A stretch of 64,000 nt of DNA, taken from positions 13,413,013-13,477,012 of the forward strand of contig CM073324.1 in NCBI GenBank assembly GCA_037043015.1. Reading direction: 5' to 3'. A program made the translations under genes and the position numbers. How positions within the stretch are numbered: the first letter of the stretch is position 1; each line of letters opens with the position of its first letter. A model generated the notes under the pieces. The model was not told the origin of the DNA and did not search any database. It saw only the letters and a list, made by a program, of their open reading frames with translations. Positions 26,041 through 37,690 of the stretch are shown here, piece by piece. Origin of the DNA: Bryum argenteum. Lineage: Eukaryota > Streptophyta > Bryopsida > Bryales > Bryaceae.

Positions 26041-27109
26041 TTTTTTGAATTTATTTATGATGGTTTGTACCCATAAGATTATTAATAATTTGTGATTTTT
26101 TGTGGGTGTAGATTTTTCTTGGGTTTTTGTATGTTTGATATTTCATCTCTCAAAAACTACTCATTCTTCTTTTGGTCAACTCCAAAGTCATATGTGTTTG
26201 TAAAATTATCATTTATTATAATATTGTTGAATTCTTCCTTACAAAAATTTATTCTTCGAGTAAGTAAGTTACTAAAGTAAAGTACTAAAGTAAAAATACA
26301 AAATTTTATTTTTTCATTATATTTGGTTTTTAAATGATAAATATTTACAAATATATCACATTGATTAATATAAAATTATCACCTGATAACTTATTACTTG
26401 AGAACCTCAGTTTTTATACCTAAATTAATTATTGTTTGTTTGTTGGATATACATGCCGCGTAGGTGAAGAGGGCAACTATATATTTGTGGAGCCATCGTC
26501 TGTTTTGAACAAAAATCCAGGGTTGGACCAAGTGCCATCTAGAGTGATAGATGCTATGTTGGCCAAAGCGACAATGGATTATGCGGGCTTTTTGATTGCA
26601 TGGGAGATGCGGCCTCGCGAGGGGTGAGGAGCAACCGCAATTGGAAAGTGTCGAGTTAATAGCAGATAGTCCTCCTAAGTTGCAATGATGGATTTTTATA
26701 CAATACGTATTCTAAAGGGTGCAATGTATGTTCAGACGGTGTCAGATGTTTATTTATTTTCCGACAAGAAAATATGTAATGTTTTATGTGGAGTAAAGTA
26801 AACAGAGCTATCTTTCATCATAAATGTATTTGAGTTTTAAGTTGCAATAAATGCATGTTTTCAAATAGACTATTCATTACCAAAATGTTGATAAAGTATT
26901 ATGAGAAATTTAATAATTCTTCTATGGAAGTTTTGCATGTTGCAATGACTTTCATTAAGTGTCCATTGTCATAAAGAAAATAGGGTATCCACATTGATAG
27001 TGATGTGGTATACCAATTTGAAAAAATTAGAGATTTTGGTCGAAACGGATTGCAAATGTACATTGCACTTCTTGGGTGCAAAATTAACGAATTTGGTGTT
27101 CTAACATTT
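26041..27109. other. AT-rich stretch with one odd higher-GC segment
   Basis: Bases about 26450-26640 (+) give a short frame (GEEGNYIFVEPSSV and on) with a composition more like coding DNA than its surroundings. The family is not recognised. Otherwise nothing seen. Confidence 0.3.
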
Positions 27110-27835
27110 GGTACATCTCATGGTTTCATACGTGTTTAGATTAAGAAGATAGGATAAAAATTATGCATTATACATTATATATATATATATACACAATGAA
27201 ATTTCAATATCTAATAAGACTAAGGAAAAAATCAACCAATATATATGCTATATATATTCTTATGCTAAAACTTCTATACTAATTTGCAACTACTCGAAGT
27301 CATTTTCTTTTGTTGCATCTGTTTTGTTCTCCACTTGCTCATTGTTAGTTGTATGAGATTGATTTGCCATGTGCTCCAAGAGATGAAAGTCATTGCTTTT
27401 GGAATAGATATCTCTTTCTCCGCAATAGTTTTTTTAACCATACAAGTCTCAAATTTTGAAGATGGTGCCTATGAGGTAATTGTTGTATCTAAGTCCATCC
27501 AATTCGACGGCTCATAAGAAGGAATCCATCTTTGTTTTAGGCATTTTTCATGTGTGTAGGTCCACATGTCTGGGTCATCTCGCAAAATTGTTGGTTTCGG
27601 CCAATACCACATTACCTTCATGCTTCCCGATTTTGTGGAAACATTTCTCTTGTCCTAAAAAAAAAGGTTTGTCCAACCTCATATCATCAATGCTGCTATT
27701 CATAGCAAAAAAATGTCCAACTTTAACATCGTTAAATAGATCAAATTCTCGATAAGGCTCCGATGTGGATTCCTCCAAAGATGTAACATGTGTTGTATAA
27801 ACAGGTCCTTGCTTCCTTGTAGGTTTTTAGCTTTC
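27110..27835 (-). repeat. Direct repeat, right block of the composite element (copy 1)
   Basis: Matches 49764-50833 in the same orientation at roughly 90% or more by eye, including the AT microsatellite near 27175 and the transposase C-terminal coding part. Copy 2 differs by a 259-bp element inserted at a TTAA, a short duplication of the GTTTGTCCAACCTCATATC segment near 50105, and a small insertion near 50635. Confidence 0.85.
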
Positions 27836-30800
27836 TCATTTGAGGTTTGTGACGTCTCGGCCCAAAATATCCCCTCTTGTACCACTCGAAGATGATTCAA
27901 GATTGTTGATGCATCTAGAGTGTCTTTGTCTGCCTGAAGTCCTTCCAATCCATCCATATTCCCATCCCACTCAACATGGTTTTGCGACTCTATACTTTTG
28001 GGCCAAAAGTTTGATTGTTCTTACACTTCTGAGTTGCTCTTCTTAGGAAATTCGCCGAGATATTGTAACGACTACTTTCAATTGTTAATGGCTTGTAGAT
28101 TACGCTCAACCTGCATAAACTTCAAGACGCATCGTTATTTTCATTTGATAAATTCCTCCAAAGCTCTCATCTCTTGTTTAGTTGCCTCTTCCACTTCGGC
28201 AAACTCTAGTTTTGAACCTTCTTCCGACACTTCATTTAGGCATTGATAGCTGTTTGCAGGCTCCCAAGATGAATCTCGAGCATAGTCTTTGGTCGGAACA
28301 AATGGTTTATTGTTGTTCAAATAAAATCTAAAGCGATGGGATTCTAAAAATCCCCGTAAATGCGTCTGGACCTGTAAACATGTATGGAATGATGAATTTC
28401 TTCGAATCCGAGATGTACTCTAAATGACGAGAAGTTCTAAATGATTTTGTAAGAGATGTGCCTCCCTCGACCAAGACTAACAGTTGTTGCATTGAATCGA
28501 TGTCTTAGGACTTAAGTACTTCGGATATAAAAGTGAATATTTGATCTATATCCTCATGTGTGTGCCTAACAAGAAGAAAAGCTAAATGTATCTCTGCAAA
28601 ATAGTCTAAACCCACAAGTGCGCTACACATACCAAACATGTATTTGTTCTTGTTTTCTTTGTCACAACTGTCCGCTCGGATGCGTTGGAAGAAGAATGCC
28701 ACTACGTCGAGCTTTCACATCCGCAATAGCATACATTATGGATGTAATCATCTGATTGCTATCATGGTTATGATGGGAGTCAATGGAAAGAACGGAATAC
28801 AACCCTTCTTCGTGTACGAGTATTCCACACAAATAAGTCTTCACATACCATCCTTCCATTCCCTTCACTGATTGCTGTAACTTTGGTACGATTGTAGTCT
28901 TTTGGTCCATCTCATCATTGATGAAACAAAGAGATTGGTTTGAAAACAATTTCGCATTATCTTTAGCCTCTCAGTAATCTTTTTTCTCTTCAATCTGTAA
29001 TGCCTGATGTAGTAACAAATTTTCCTCAATCAAACACTTTTGTGTTGGATTTGTGGTACTTGAGTCCAAGCACGTTCGATATTTCCAATAAATCTGACAT
29101 TTAGAAAATCTAGAGTTTGGTGGTATCCGTACGTAAGTATACTCTTTGCGCCACATATGATAAAATGAACAAACCCCAAGTAAATTTTCAAGTGTCGATT
29201 TCTCCACGTTTGTTGACACTGCTTGAAAAACATCATTTCGTGTAGTATTTACGAGCAGTAGCACCAGTGGCACCATTTCATTATGACTCCTTCTCTGACA
29301 TTGTCTATGAGGTTGAGTGCATCATGCTTCTTTTAAATCTTTCAAACATTGTCTTCATTGATTGTATCCCTGATCATGTACGCGATACATTGACAGTATT
29401 TCCGTGAACTGCCGATATTCTGCCATTGCATTGCATATCATGTACTTTTGAAGCAATCCTTCTACTTCTGATGTCCGATTTCAATTCTCAATCCGCCTTC
29501 TTGGATATTCAAGGGTGATTGCATAACAACCATTGCATATGTCTTGCCCACAAAGTTTAGTCTCAAACTTATTTGTTTCAGCGTTGTAAACATTTGTAAA
29601 ACTCTCGAGAATTCAAGATGCCCTCTGTAGTACGCATATTTTTGGACTTTGAGCATGTTTTTGACTTTTCTTGTGATAAAAACTTGTTTTACCATTCATT
29701 TTCCTTTCTAAGTGTTAGTTGGAGTTGAAATGAGATAAGAAGGGAAAGTAAGTGAAAAGATAGACTATCTCTGTGTCCGTATGCGCTTCATGGCCTTCTC
29801 TTGGTGTCATATCACTTTTTGATTCATTGCCAGCAACTTCTCCTGATCCAAAATTAAGTACAACCCCATCATATTGTCGAACCCACTCGCAGAGCCTCAA
29901 TTCTTCTCACTATGTTAAAACTCTCATTGTTAAAATTTGAGTTTCTTTGAAACCATCCTCAACTATTGTTGGGATATTTGAAGAGGGTCCCACTAACGCT
30001 AGTGTCTAATCATTGAGCAAATAACAATTGATCAACCTTGTTAATTTCTCCGGTGTTCTTCTCTCTTAAATGGTGCAAACTTTGACTCACAATCATAAAA
30101 ATCTCGGTTTAGAGGCATTTTCGTCCGACATATATTGTCGATGGAGTTGGAATCTTTAGCACATACCATGACAATAATCACATCTCCTACCACCTCGATA
30201 GATACAACTTCTTGCCCACCAAATCATAAGTTGTTCCTCCTTGTAGTTGTCTCCGGTGTAAATACCCATGTCACATAACGAGTGATTCGATGAGATTCTT
30301 GCAAATCATCCATCAGAAATTGCATGTTTACACTCTCAGAACAAAGAAACACCACATTCCATTGGGGACAACGACTCATGATCCACTTTTCTAGTAATTG
30401 AATTGCTTCTTTATCATCTTTTTCAATCCATGGTTTGTCCTCTCGTGCTGTACTTCCCCATCGACAGTCCACCACTTATAATGTTGGTTCTACAAGCTAA
30501 CCAAATCCACTTGTAAATAGACCACCTCGATGCATAATATGGATCTCAGATTGTTCCTCTGATCCTTGAATCTACTTCTTCACCTTTGTCTCTCACAACG
30601 ACCCCTTCAAACTGTACGTGTCATTCCCGATAAATTTAACCTTTCCCACAAAACCCTTATCGCCATTAACAATATCGCGATGATGAACTCTTATGGCTCT
30701 TGATATCTCTTCGGCGTACTTCTTCAGTGCAGAAACAAAAACGCATAGTGACGAAGCCCAATGGTTAATAAAACTTCTGATGTCCAAGTGCAACTAAAGT
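27110..30800 (-). mobile_element. Broken DUF7869-type DNA transposon (putative transposase remnants)
   Basis: Minus-strand frames give the parts of one protein in order. From 30.8 to 30.2 kb there are unrecognised N-terminal pieces. Near 29.5 kb is a segment that translates, after a frame change, like 48109-48417. At 29276-28971 comes a piece with SRFSKCQIY, and at 28949-28662 one with DEMDQKTTIVPK, GILVHEEG, SIDSHHNHDSN and QMITSIMY. At 28702-28505 are RADSCDKENKNKYMFG and FLLVRHTHEDIDQIF. At 27957-27480 is the C-terminal domain. The HTHEDID and D.....NKN.Y motifs are typical of the family annotated as DUF7869, common in mosses and many animals and thought to be transposon-derived. Several stops and frame changes interrupt it. 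Ends and target-site repeats were not found. Confidence 0.6.
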
Positions 30801-32335
30801 ATCACGCTCCCCAAACCTCAAACATTGATCTCCAAAAATTTCTTTCTGATTTTGTACCTTTCAGCATGACCTTCCCCCTCTAACCACCGTGTAGAAGGGT
30901 TTTTATCTAGGATGAATGTATCTCGAATAAAGTCCTCGAAGGGGATCCTTGGAGGGAAGGTTTTAATGCGTCTAACGGTTTTATGCCACTAATGTCATAT
31001 ATTATATAATAGTAATGTTTGAATTCTAAACTCAATCCAACATACTCCATATTCAATTATCACTTTCTACAACCACGCTATCTTAAAGTAAACCCATTGG
31101 TCAATTGGACATCGTCTGATTAAGTTATGGGTTTGTCAAATTGACAATGTTCATAAGTACATCTATTATTGCTAGTGGTCAAGTAGATGGAGTATTATAG
31201 TCAAGTTGACATTGGATAATGCAAAGTCTTAATTCAAATTGACGACTCTCTCATTCTTCCAATTCAATGAATTTTCGAGATAAAAGACTTATCAAGGTTT
31301 GCTTTAGTCCTTCCCTATTTGTTCCTTAATTCAGTTTCATCAGTATCTTCATTATTACAGATTCCATCTCCAGAATACTTTTTAAAATAACATTTCTTGT
31401 TAATAAGGGTCAAATGAATACAAGACAATACTTTTTGGATGATCAAGCCTCACAATATCAGTCTCAAAGAAAATTAAGAACTCTCTCAAGAACATCTCTA
31501 TTGTTCATACTTATTTTATCACTTAGAGCTTGCTGAACTGTAAGTATTTCTTCTTTACCGTGAGCTCACCTTATCTTCTCTTTTTAAAAGATTTATTATA
31601 ATGGTAATGCTTTAAGCATTATTTTCTCTTATAATTAGACTCTTTTCTAATCTTTAAGAATGATAGTTTATTGGTGAAGGAATTAAGATCTCTTTCACTA
31701 AGTGCACTTTTAATAATAAATTATGGTACTCTTCACACTAGAAATGCTCTTTTATTTCTGAGTGTCCTCTCTAGTTCAATCGACTTCTTATTATATTCAC
31801 AATTTCACTTCATACCATGTCTCAATGTCTAATTGTATCAACTTACACATATGAATGTTATGTTACATTCAATTCTCGGATTTTATATAATTGTTTTGAA
31901 TGCAAGTCAATTAGAAAAGTATATATGCACATTTGAGCAATTCATCACAATGACATTTATTATGATAATTCTATGAACAACTATGACTACTTTAAACAAA
32001 TGAATATAGATGTCACCAATTGAAGCCTCTTGCTTCAATTAATCCTTCTTTGGCGTCCGCATCTAGCACTCGCCTTATTATTACTCATGGAGTAATACTA
32101 TTACTTTATAAAATCAAATAATAGAACCACAAACAATCTTGAAGCATAAAACATGATTTGCATTGATTAAATTGTTTGAAGTGGTAAACACAAGGTCAAA
32201 CGTAAACAAGAAGAACTTGTCATCCATTACCTTTTATCTCTCTTAAAACAAAAAGGTGTCTATGAAGACTTTAAGATCTACCTTTCTATTCTTTAAAGTA
32301 TTTTGTCCTATTATTTCATGTCTTATCTATTTTTC
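30801..32335. other. AT-rich stretch, no gene seen
   Basis: No frame of interest, no recognised repeat. It lies between two transposon-related blocks and may be an old, unrecognisable element. Confidence 0.35.
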
Positions 32336-32776
32336 TTATTCCATTTTAACCTTTTTACATTGTATTGGACATTTTAGTCTAAGTAAGGCTCTTATCTCAT
32401 TACATCTTGGTCGGGCAGGTCCGAACGACGGATGATGTGGGTCTAACGCAAAACACTTTGCCAATGTTGTTGTCAATGAATCATCAGGTGGTCGTCTTAG
32501 AGCTGTCATGTTCCTTACAACTTGCGACGATGAATCAACACCCATGTTCCTTTCCTTCTCTTTTCGCTTATACTTGATATGCCTCGATGCAGCAACATAA
32601 CGTTCCTCGTCAGTTGCCATTATGTTTGTTGCAAGTGCCACAACTGATTTGCGGCTATCGGCTACATCTGAAGGTAAATTTGACCACCACTTTGCAACTT
32701 TCCTCATCTCGTTAATCATAGGCTGCATTTGAAGCACCAAATCTCCTATCGACGATAATAGATTCTTTCTTTTCAC
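32336..32776 (-). CDS. Unrecognised 146-codon open frame beside a repeat
   Basis: An intact frame with codon-like composition in AT-rich surroundings. It is rich in Arg/Lys with two predicted helical parts (INEMRKVAKWWSNL, YVAASRHIKYKRKEKE). No family recognised. Its 5' end abuts a 690 bp repeat whose other copy abuts an HSP70 fragment at 41.68 kb, so it may be cargo carried with that repeat rather than a host gene. Confidence 0.3.
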   Translation of the reverse strand: MKRKNLLSSIGDLVLQMQPMINEMRKVAKWWSNLPSDVADSRKSVVALATNIMATDEERYVAASRHIKYKRKEKERNMGVDSSSQVVRNMTALRRPPDDSLTTTLAKCFALDPHHPSFGPARPRCNEIRALLRLKCPIQCKKVKME

Positions 32777-32777
32777 C

Positions 32778-33470
32778 TTATATTTGAATATTATCCATCT
32801 TTTTTGGTATGCATGAAAAAATGTTCAAGCTTCCCTGTCATGATTATGACTTTTTCAATGTTTCTGGTACTTTAACCAATGCTTGTGATCATATCATCGT
32901 TGCTAAGATAGTCTTCAGTTATCCAAAGCTCCACGTCGGTAGAACTTTTATATTTTATCCAATAGGTGTAGTCATAAAATATTGTTGTGACAGATGATCT
33001 CCCCCCATCCATGATTATACCCTAAGTGTAATCAAATAAAAAGGTGAATGTTTAAACTAAACATAAATCATATTAATTTACTATAAATTGTGAAAAATTA
33101 AAATTTGTAAAAATACTTATATACATCATAGCCAAATAAAGTAAATCATTTAAGAAATTGAAAAGTGAAACAATCTAAAACCAACCCAAACTCCAGTAAA
33201 TATGCTAACAAAAATATATTATATTGACATTATTACGATTGATTTAATAGATTGATAAAAATTTATTTATTATTTAAGATTCTATTTCCCTATTAAAATT
33301 TATAAGACAATAATTGAAGAAATTTTGTAAAACCTTGAGTTTTTCATAACAATACAATACAACCTAGATAATAAACTAGTCTTAGCAGTTTGTAATGAGA
33401 TTTTTCCATGACCACGATTAATCTATTCAAAAAAAGTTTTGAAAATAAAATTTGTCTATCATACCATAAA
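32778..33470. repeat. 690-bp dispersed repeat, copy 1
   Basis: Matches 41677-42385 in direct orientation, from CTTATATTT through TATACATCATAGCCAAATAAAG to the GACCACGATTAA area. On the minus strand the part near 33000-32800 translates as a protein-like segment (TTIFYDY.YWIKY, then VELW), conserved in copy 2 as TTIFYDYGFWMKY then VELR. Each copy is interrupted by stops. Confidence 0.85.
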
Positions 33471-35040
33471 TATGATATTATATTAAAAGAAAAATGTTGG
33501 TTTATTACTCACTTAAATACAATTTGACAATTGAAGCATTTTTATTCTCTTCAACATGGAATTTCATCACAAATCATGTAAATTTTGACAAACCAAGCTT
33601 GTCTAAATGAATTAATTAATTTTAAAATAACATCATTACAAATCATTCAAAATGAACAAATTATAAGTGCTCTGGCCTCCTAAACCTTGTCATGATCGAA
33701 AAGAATCTTATACTCTTCTACAAACTATAATATAGTCTCAAACAAGAATAAAAATAAATTAGGTGCAAAATAAAAGTAGAAAAAGTAAAGTTTTGTAAAT
33801 GAATTTCTATTACTTTAGTCCCAGTAAAAGGTTTTTTTATTGAAACAAATTACAAAGATAAATACAAAACTACATATAACGTGATTTATCACTGTCACTA
33901 AGAGTCTACTATGAGTTCTTTTACTGTAAGCTCCAATGAATAGCATGTCATTACACCCGCCTTCCTTGACCCGGAGAATGCGTTCGTACCTGAGATGAAA
34001 TTGTCTGCACGGATTATAGTTGAAAAGACCTACATGCCTTTGATGCCTTCCAAGCAATGCTCGCATTTTTGGATAAACTTTATCCCACTACTACGAACTA
34101 TTAACTACAATCAAGACAAGACCAAAGAATCTTCCAAAAGCTGATGGTGCCCCTAACCTACATCTTTATCACTCGCCTTGCATTCATCGTCTCCATTCTC
34201 GATCATGGCTCTTCTTTCCCTGAGCTTACAATGGTGCTCAAAAGCTATTGTACTCTAGGTGGTTTTAAGGTAGCTTCGCCCACAAATTTTTAAGAATGAT
34301 TACTTGCGACACATACATCGGCAATTCTCTGAACGGTCATATTAATACTTGATGAGGAAAATCAACCCTACACTATGTTCTAGGAGCCAGCTCCGAAGAT
34401 TTGTAGTGGGTAGGAGGCGTGCGACCGTATGTACGAATATAATGGATGAAGAAATTTTGTCATCCATGACAAGCCTACCCATCGACCTCTACATTCATCA
34501 AGAGAGAAGAGAAAAATACCACCAAATGTAACCTACGTTAACCCCAAGATCGGCACAAATACTTGTAAAATCCATTCTTATCTAGAGCTCTGAGACACAC
34601 CGGTCATCAATTTTTTATTTCAAAATTTATGAAATACATAATTTTAGGATGTGTTGAAAGCAATAAACCTTGAAAAAAATAATCCATTCGACACCTATGT
34701 TCTGAACAATCCATGTTGGGATAGTGTTGTCAAAATCTTCATTCACTCCACTCTGGAAAGACAAAAGTGACACAATTTACTGTACCGAATTTGCATGATC
34801 ATTCCCCATAATTGGTTGCTTAGATACTAAAGGGAGATGACGGCATGGGGTAGTTTTGCACACCAAATTGCGAGAAAAGTGAGTGCAACGTCGGAACACA
34901 TCAATACACAACACTAAGCAATTAAACCTTTGAGAAGCATAATGAGAATTGTAGAATAGCAACAACTACTAACCACTATTAACTTTTTCATCAGCTGTTG
35001 TCGCTCAGTATCATATTCTAACCACTAAACCGCGGAACGG
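33471..35040. other. AT-rich stretch, no supported gene
   Basis: Short frames at 33815-34066 (-) and 34349-34531 (+) have more coding-like composition than the surroundings but match nothing I recognise. No splice-consistent chain could be built. Confidence 0.3.
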
Positions 35041-35645
35041 ATTCTAAAGATATATCCAGATCTCGAGATTGCAGAAGCTCTGGTGATCAGTGAGTTGTAT
35101 CTGAGTAGCTCCAGACACAGACATGTCCCCTATCTTGGGGTCTTCTTGGATATGGCAATTGTCCCTTTCAGGTGCTAGTAGATTTTGTATTGATTCCATG
35201 TAGAGCTGCAACGAGACCTTCAGGCCGCGCAAACCTCCACCAGAAACATTTCCTTCAGCAGAAGCTCAGACTGACTCATTGCAACACTGGTGATATCGAC
35301 CTACAAAAATCCACCCCCAAACCCTAATTAGACCAATCCTTAAAACCCAGATAATTGGGTGTGGCTATTCGTATCAAGTCAAGGAAAATGACGAGCACAG
35401 ACTCTAAGTATTCGAAACTCCTAGAATGCAAACTACTTGGCAAAGGTGACAAAGAAATCACTTACAATTATGTACAGGAAGCAACAAGATGATCTTACAA
35501 TCACGCCCAAAATCGCACATTGTCCCTTGAATGAACTCCGAGAATAACAACGCTTCCACTTTTCGAAGGCCGAGACTATGAATGGTGAACATTGAGATTG
35601 GACACAAAAAAGATCAATTTTCACTAGGGAAGATGAGAAATACCT
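35041..35645 (-). other. Unrecognised segment downstream of the phosphatase fragment
   Basis: A possible short exon (about 35299-35240, minus) follows an acceptor-like TTGTAG, and a frame at 35232-35044 follows it. Neither resembles the next exon of a purple acid phosphatase, so the phosphatase piece upstream seems to stop at its first exon. Confidence 0.25.
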
Positions 35646-35649
35646 TCAA

Positions 35650-35826
35650 ACCCAGGAGCCCAGGGGAGGCGCACTTGTTGACGGAATTGTTGAGCAGCAC
35701 TCTTGTGTTCCGTTTATCCACCTTCGAAAGCGGCTGATGCTCATCAATCCGCAACACCGCTTCTCCTCCGTATCCGAAAACCACAAGGGGAATCATAGCA
35801 ACAAAAAAAGTCCTCGCACCGGCCAT
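35650..35826 (-). pseudogene. First-exon fragment of a purple acid phosphatase (PAP1/PAP27 group)
   Basis: The frame starts with ATG at 35826, has a clear signal peptide (ARTFFVAMIPLVVFGYG), then HQPLSK and CASPGLLGLK, ending at a donor (AAG then GTATTT). Plant PAP27/PAP1-type enzymes start in the same way: signal peptide, HQPLS.I, about 25 residues, A.P.LLGLKG. The expected continuation (DTEWV and the metal-binding catalytic domain) was not found in the next 800 bp of the minus strand. The piece looks like an isolated, truncated copy, perhaps captured by a mobile element. Confidence 0.5.
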
Positions 35827-36059
35827 CTTCAAACATGAACCGTAAAATTACGTTGGCTAATCAATAAATACACTGGGTTGAGTCCGTGACAATTGAATTG
35901 AGCAGAGCAATCAATCAGGAGTGCCTTGGAAGTCACCGAATCCTTCTACGTGCAATTGCTGACGTCAGAAGCAGAAGCGGTTGAAGCAACGTCCATCAAG
36001 CCGCCGTCATCAGATCCGAACCGCCAGACAAATCCTGTCAGTCCAGTAGTGTTGTTGCT

Positions 36060-36660
36060 ACCCTAAAACCAAAAATCTTCTTCAGTGCTCCTTCTATCTC
36101 TGCTGAATCCTCCTCTCGTACACAGAGAGGCAAAAACAAGAAGAAAGAAGCTCTCCAGCCGCAGACCTCCCCCCGAACATAGAGAGGCGGGAAAAGGGAG
36201 AATAGAGGTCTCCGTCCGCAGACCTGTGGGGACGATTAGCGCTGCCCAATAATTCTTCAACTCAGCAACACCCGAATGCTTCAATACGACCTCTAATATG
36301 TTGTTATCTCCAAGGCCCGATATGACCTTCTGCACGGTGGCATGCATGTCGCAATCCATTCTCGCATTGTCGTTCTTACCAACTAGGACAAACTTGAGAA
36401 TTCTTGTGCTTTGCTCTATGTAGCCAAGGGCCTGCGCATCTAACTGTGAAATGCACACAAAGATGTAATATAACTTTTGTTCTTGTAATGTTAGTATGCT
36501 TCCAACATAAAAAAATATGATAAACCTCCTTCTTAAGTAAACACTCATTAATATTTGCAAAAAAATGAATTTGTGATTTACCTCTAGCGCTTTTCAAACT
36601 TCTTTCATCTGCGCATTCCATGGTTGCACCACCTCCATCTTGCACCCATGTAGAGAAATC
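36060..36660 (-). other. Unrecognised coding-like frames
   Basis: Overlapping frames at 36645-36376 and 36560-36063 have a plausible protein-like core (ARMDCDMHATVQKVISGL, then ILEVVLKHSG) and could be two exons. I recognise no family. They may be remnants of the same mosaic as the nearby phosphatase fragment. Confidence 0.25.
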
Positions 36661-36848
36661 GTAAAGGAAACCTTCATCTCTATCGCAAAGGTGGGCCTCA
36701 TTAGGAGCACCATGATTGTCTACACTTCATACAAGTATCACTTCCAAAGCATCGCCGCCCTTTCAGGGACTCAAAAGCAACTAATGCGGAGATGCGCATG
36801 GAACAAAGACCGCCTTCTACACGAGGGAAAGACCCACCTTCCTGCTTC

Positions 36849-36971
36849 GCGCCCTATTTAAGGATGTTTCTCCTCTAACTTCATCCTTACATTGATGATA
36901 ACTAGCACCTATTTTTAAGCATGTTTCTCCTCTAACTTCATCCTAACATGGATGATAACTAACATCTTAAG
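36849..36971. repeat. Tandem duplication of about 60 bp
   Basis: Two adjacent copies sharing ATGTTTCTCCTCTAACTTCA and GATGATAACTA, with a few differences. Confidence 0.85.
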
Positions 36972-37447
36972 ATAATGTAATCACGGTATCTCAAAAGATT
37001 TGCCGAACTTTTTAGGGTGTGAGTTTGTGCGGCTAAAAAAGAGATTTAAATGAATAAGAGTTAGTCATTTTTTTACAGACTTGGTGATGCATTTTCCATG
37101 AACTCCAAAAAAATGGGTGAAAGGTTGTTGTATTTTGAACCATTTTCCCCATATACGCTCATTTGCCAATTTCTTTCCTAAACTCCATTTGACCCCTTAC
37201 AGTCAAATCACCACTTGTATTTTCAATTTTATTTGACCCCTAAACGTCTAATTGTCGCTTCTATTTTCAAATTCACTTGACCTCTAAGAGACGTTGTCGT
37301 GATGATATCAGTTACATGTTGTAAAAAACTAAATATAAGTTGATAACCTCATAATTTTCCATGTACCTGGTACGTGGTAAATATATGAGTGTATTATTAG
37401 ATTAAAAATATGTTTTGTAGTAAGAACCACAGTATAGGCCTAGAGGA

Positions 37448-37690
37448 ATGGATAATAAATTCTTCGTGACAGGCATGTATCTTGGAGGCACTGCATCTTA
37501 TCACAGTCTGGAGGTAGGAGCGCCGGCTGGTGGCGTTATTTCCTGCCGTTTACTCTCGCCAGCAGAGCCAAGTCACGAGCTGGTTGTGTCGCTCAACGGG
37601 TCCAGCGGAGTTCGAACCCGGACCGACAGAACGTAGCATCGACTTTCAAGCCAACCAACCAAGTCCGCGACTTGGCGACTGTGTATCGAG
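37448..37690 (-). repeat. tRNA-derived SINE candidate with Pol III boxes
   Basis: On the minus strand, GCGGACTTGGTTGGTTGGCT (A-box-like, near 37670) is followed about 35 bp later by GGTCCGGGTTCGAACTCCGC (B box, near 37610). The order and spacing are those of a tRNA or a tRNA-derived SINE. The intervening part does not fold into a convincing tRNA, so a SINE head is more likely. The 3' end is not defined; no poly-A or target duplication was identified. Confidence 0.45.
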
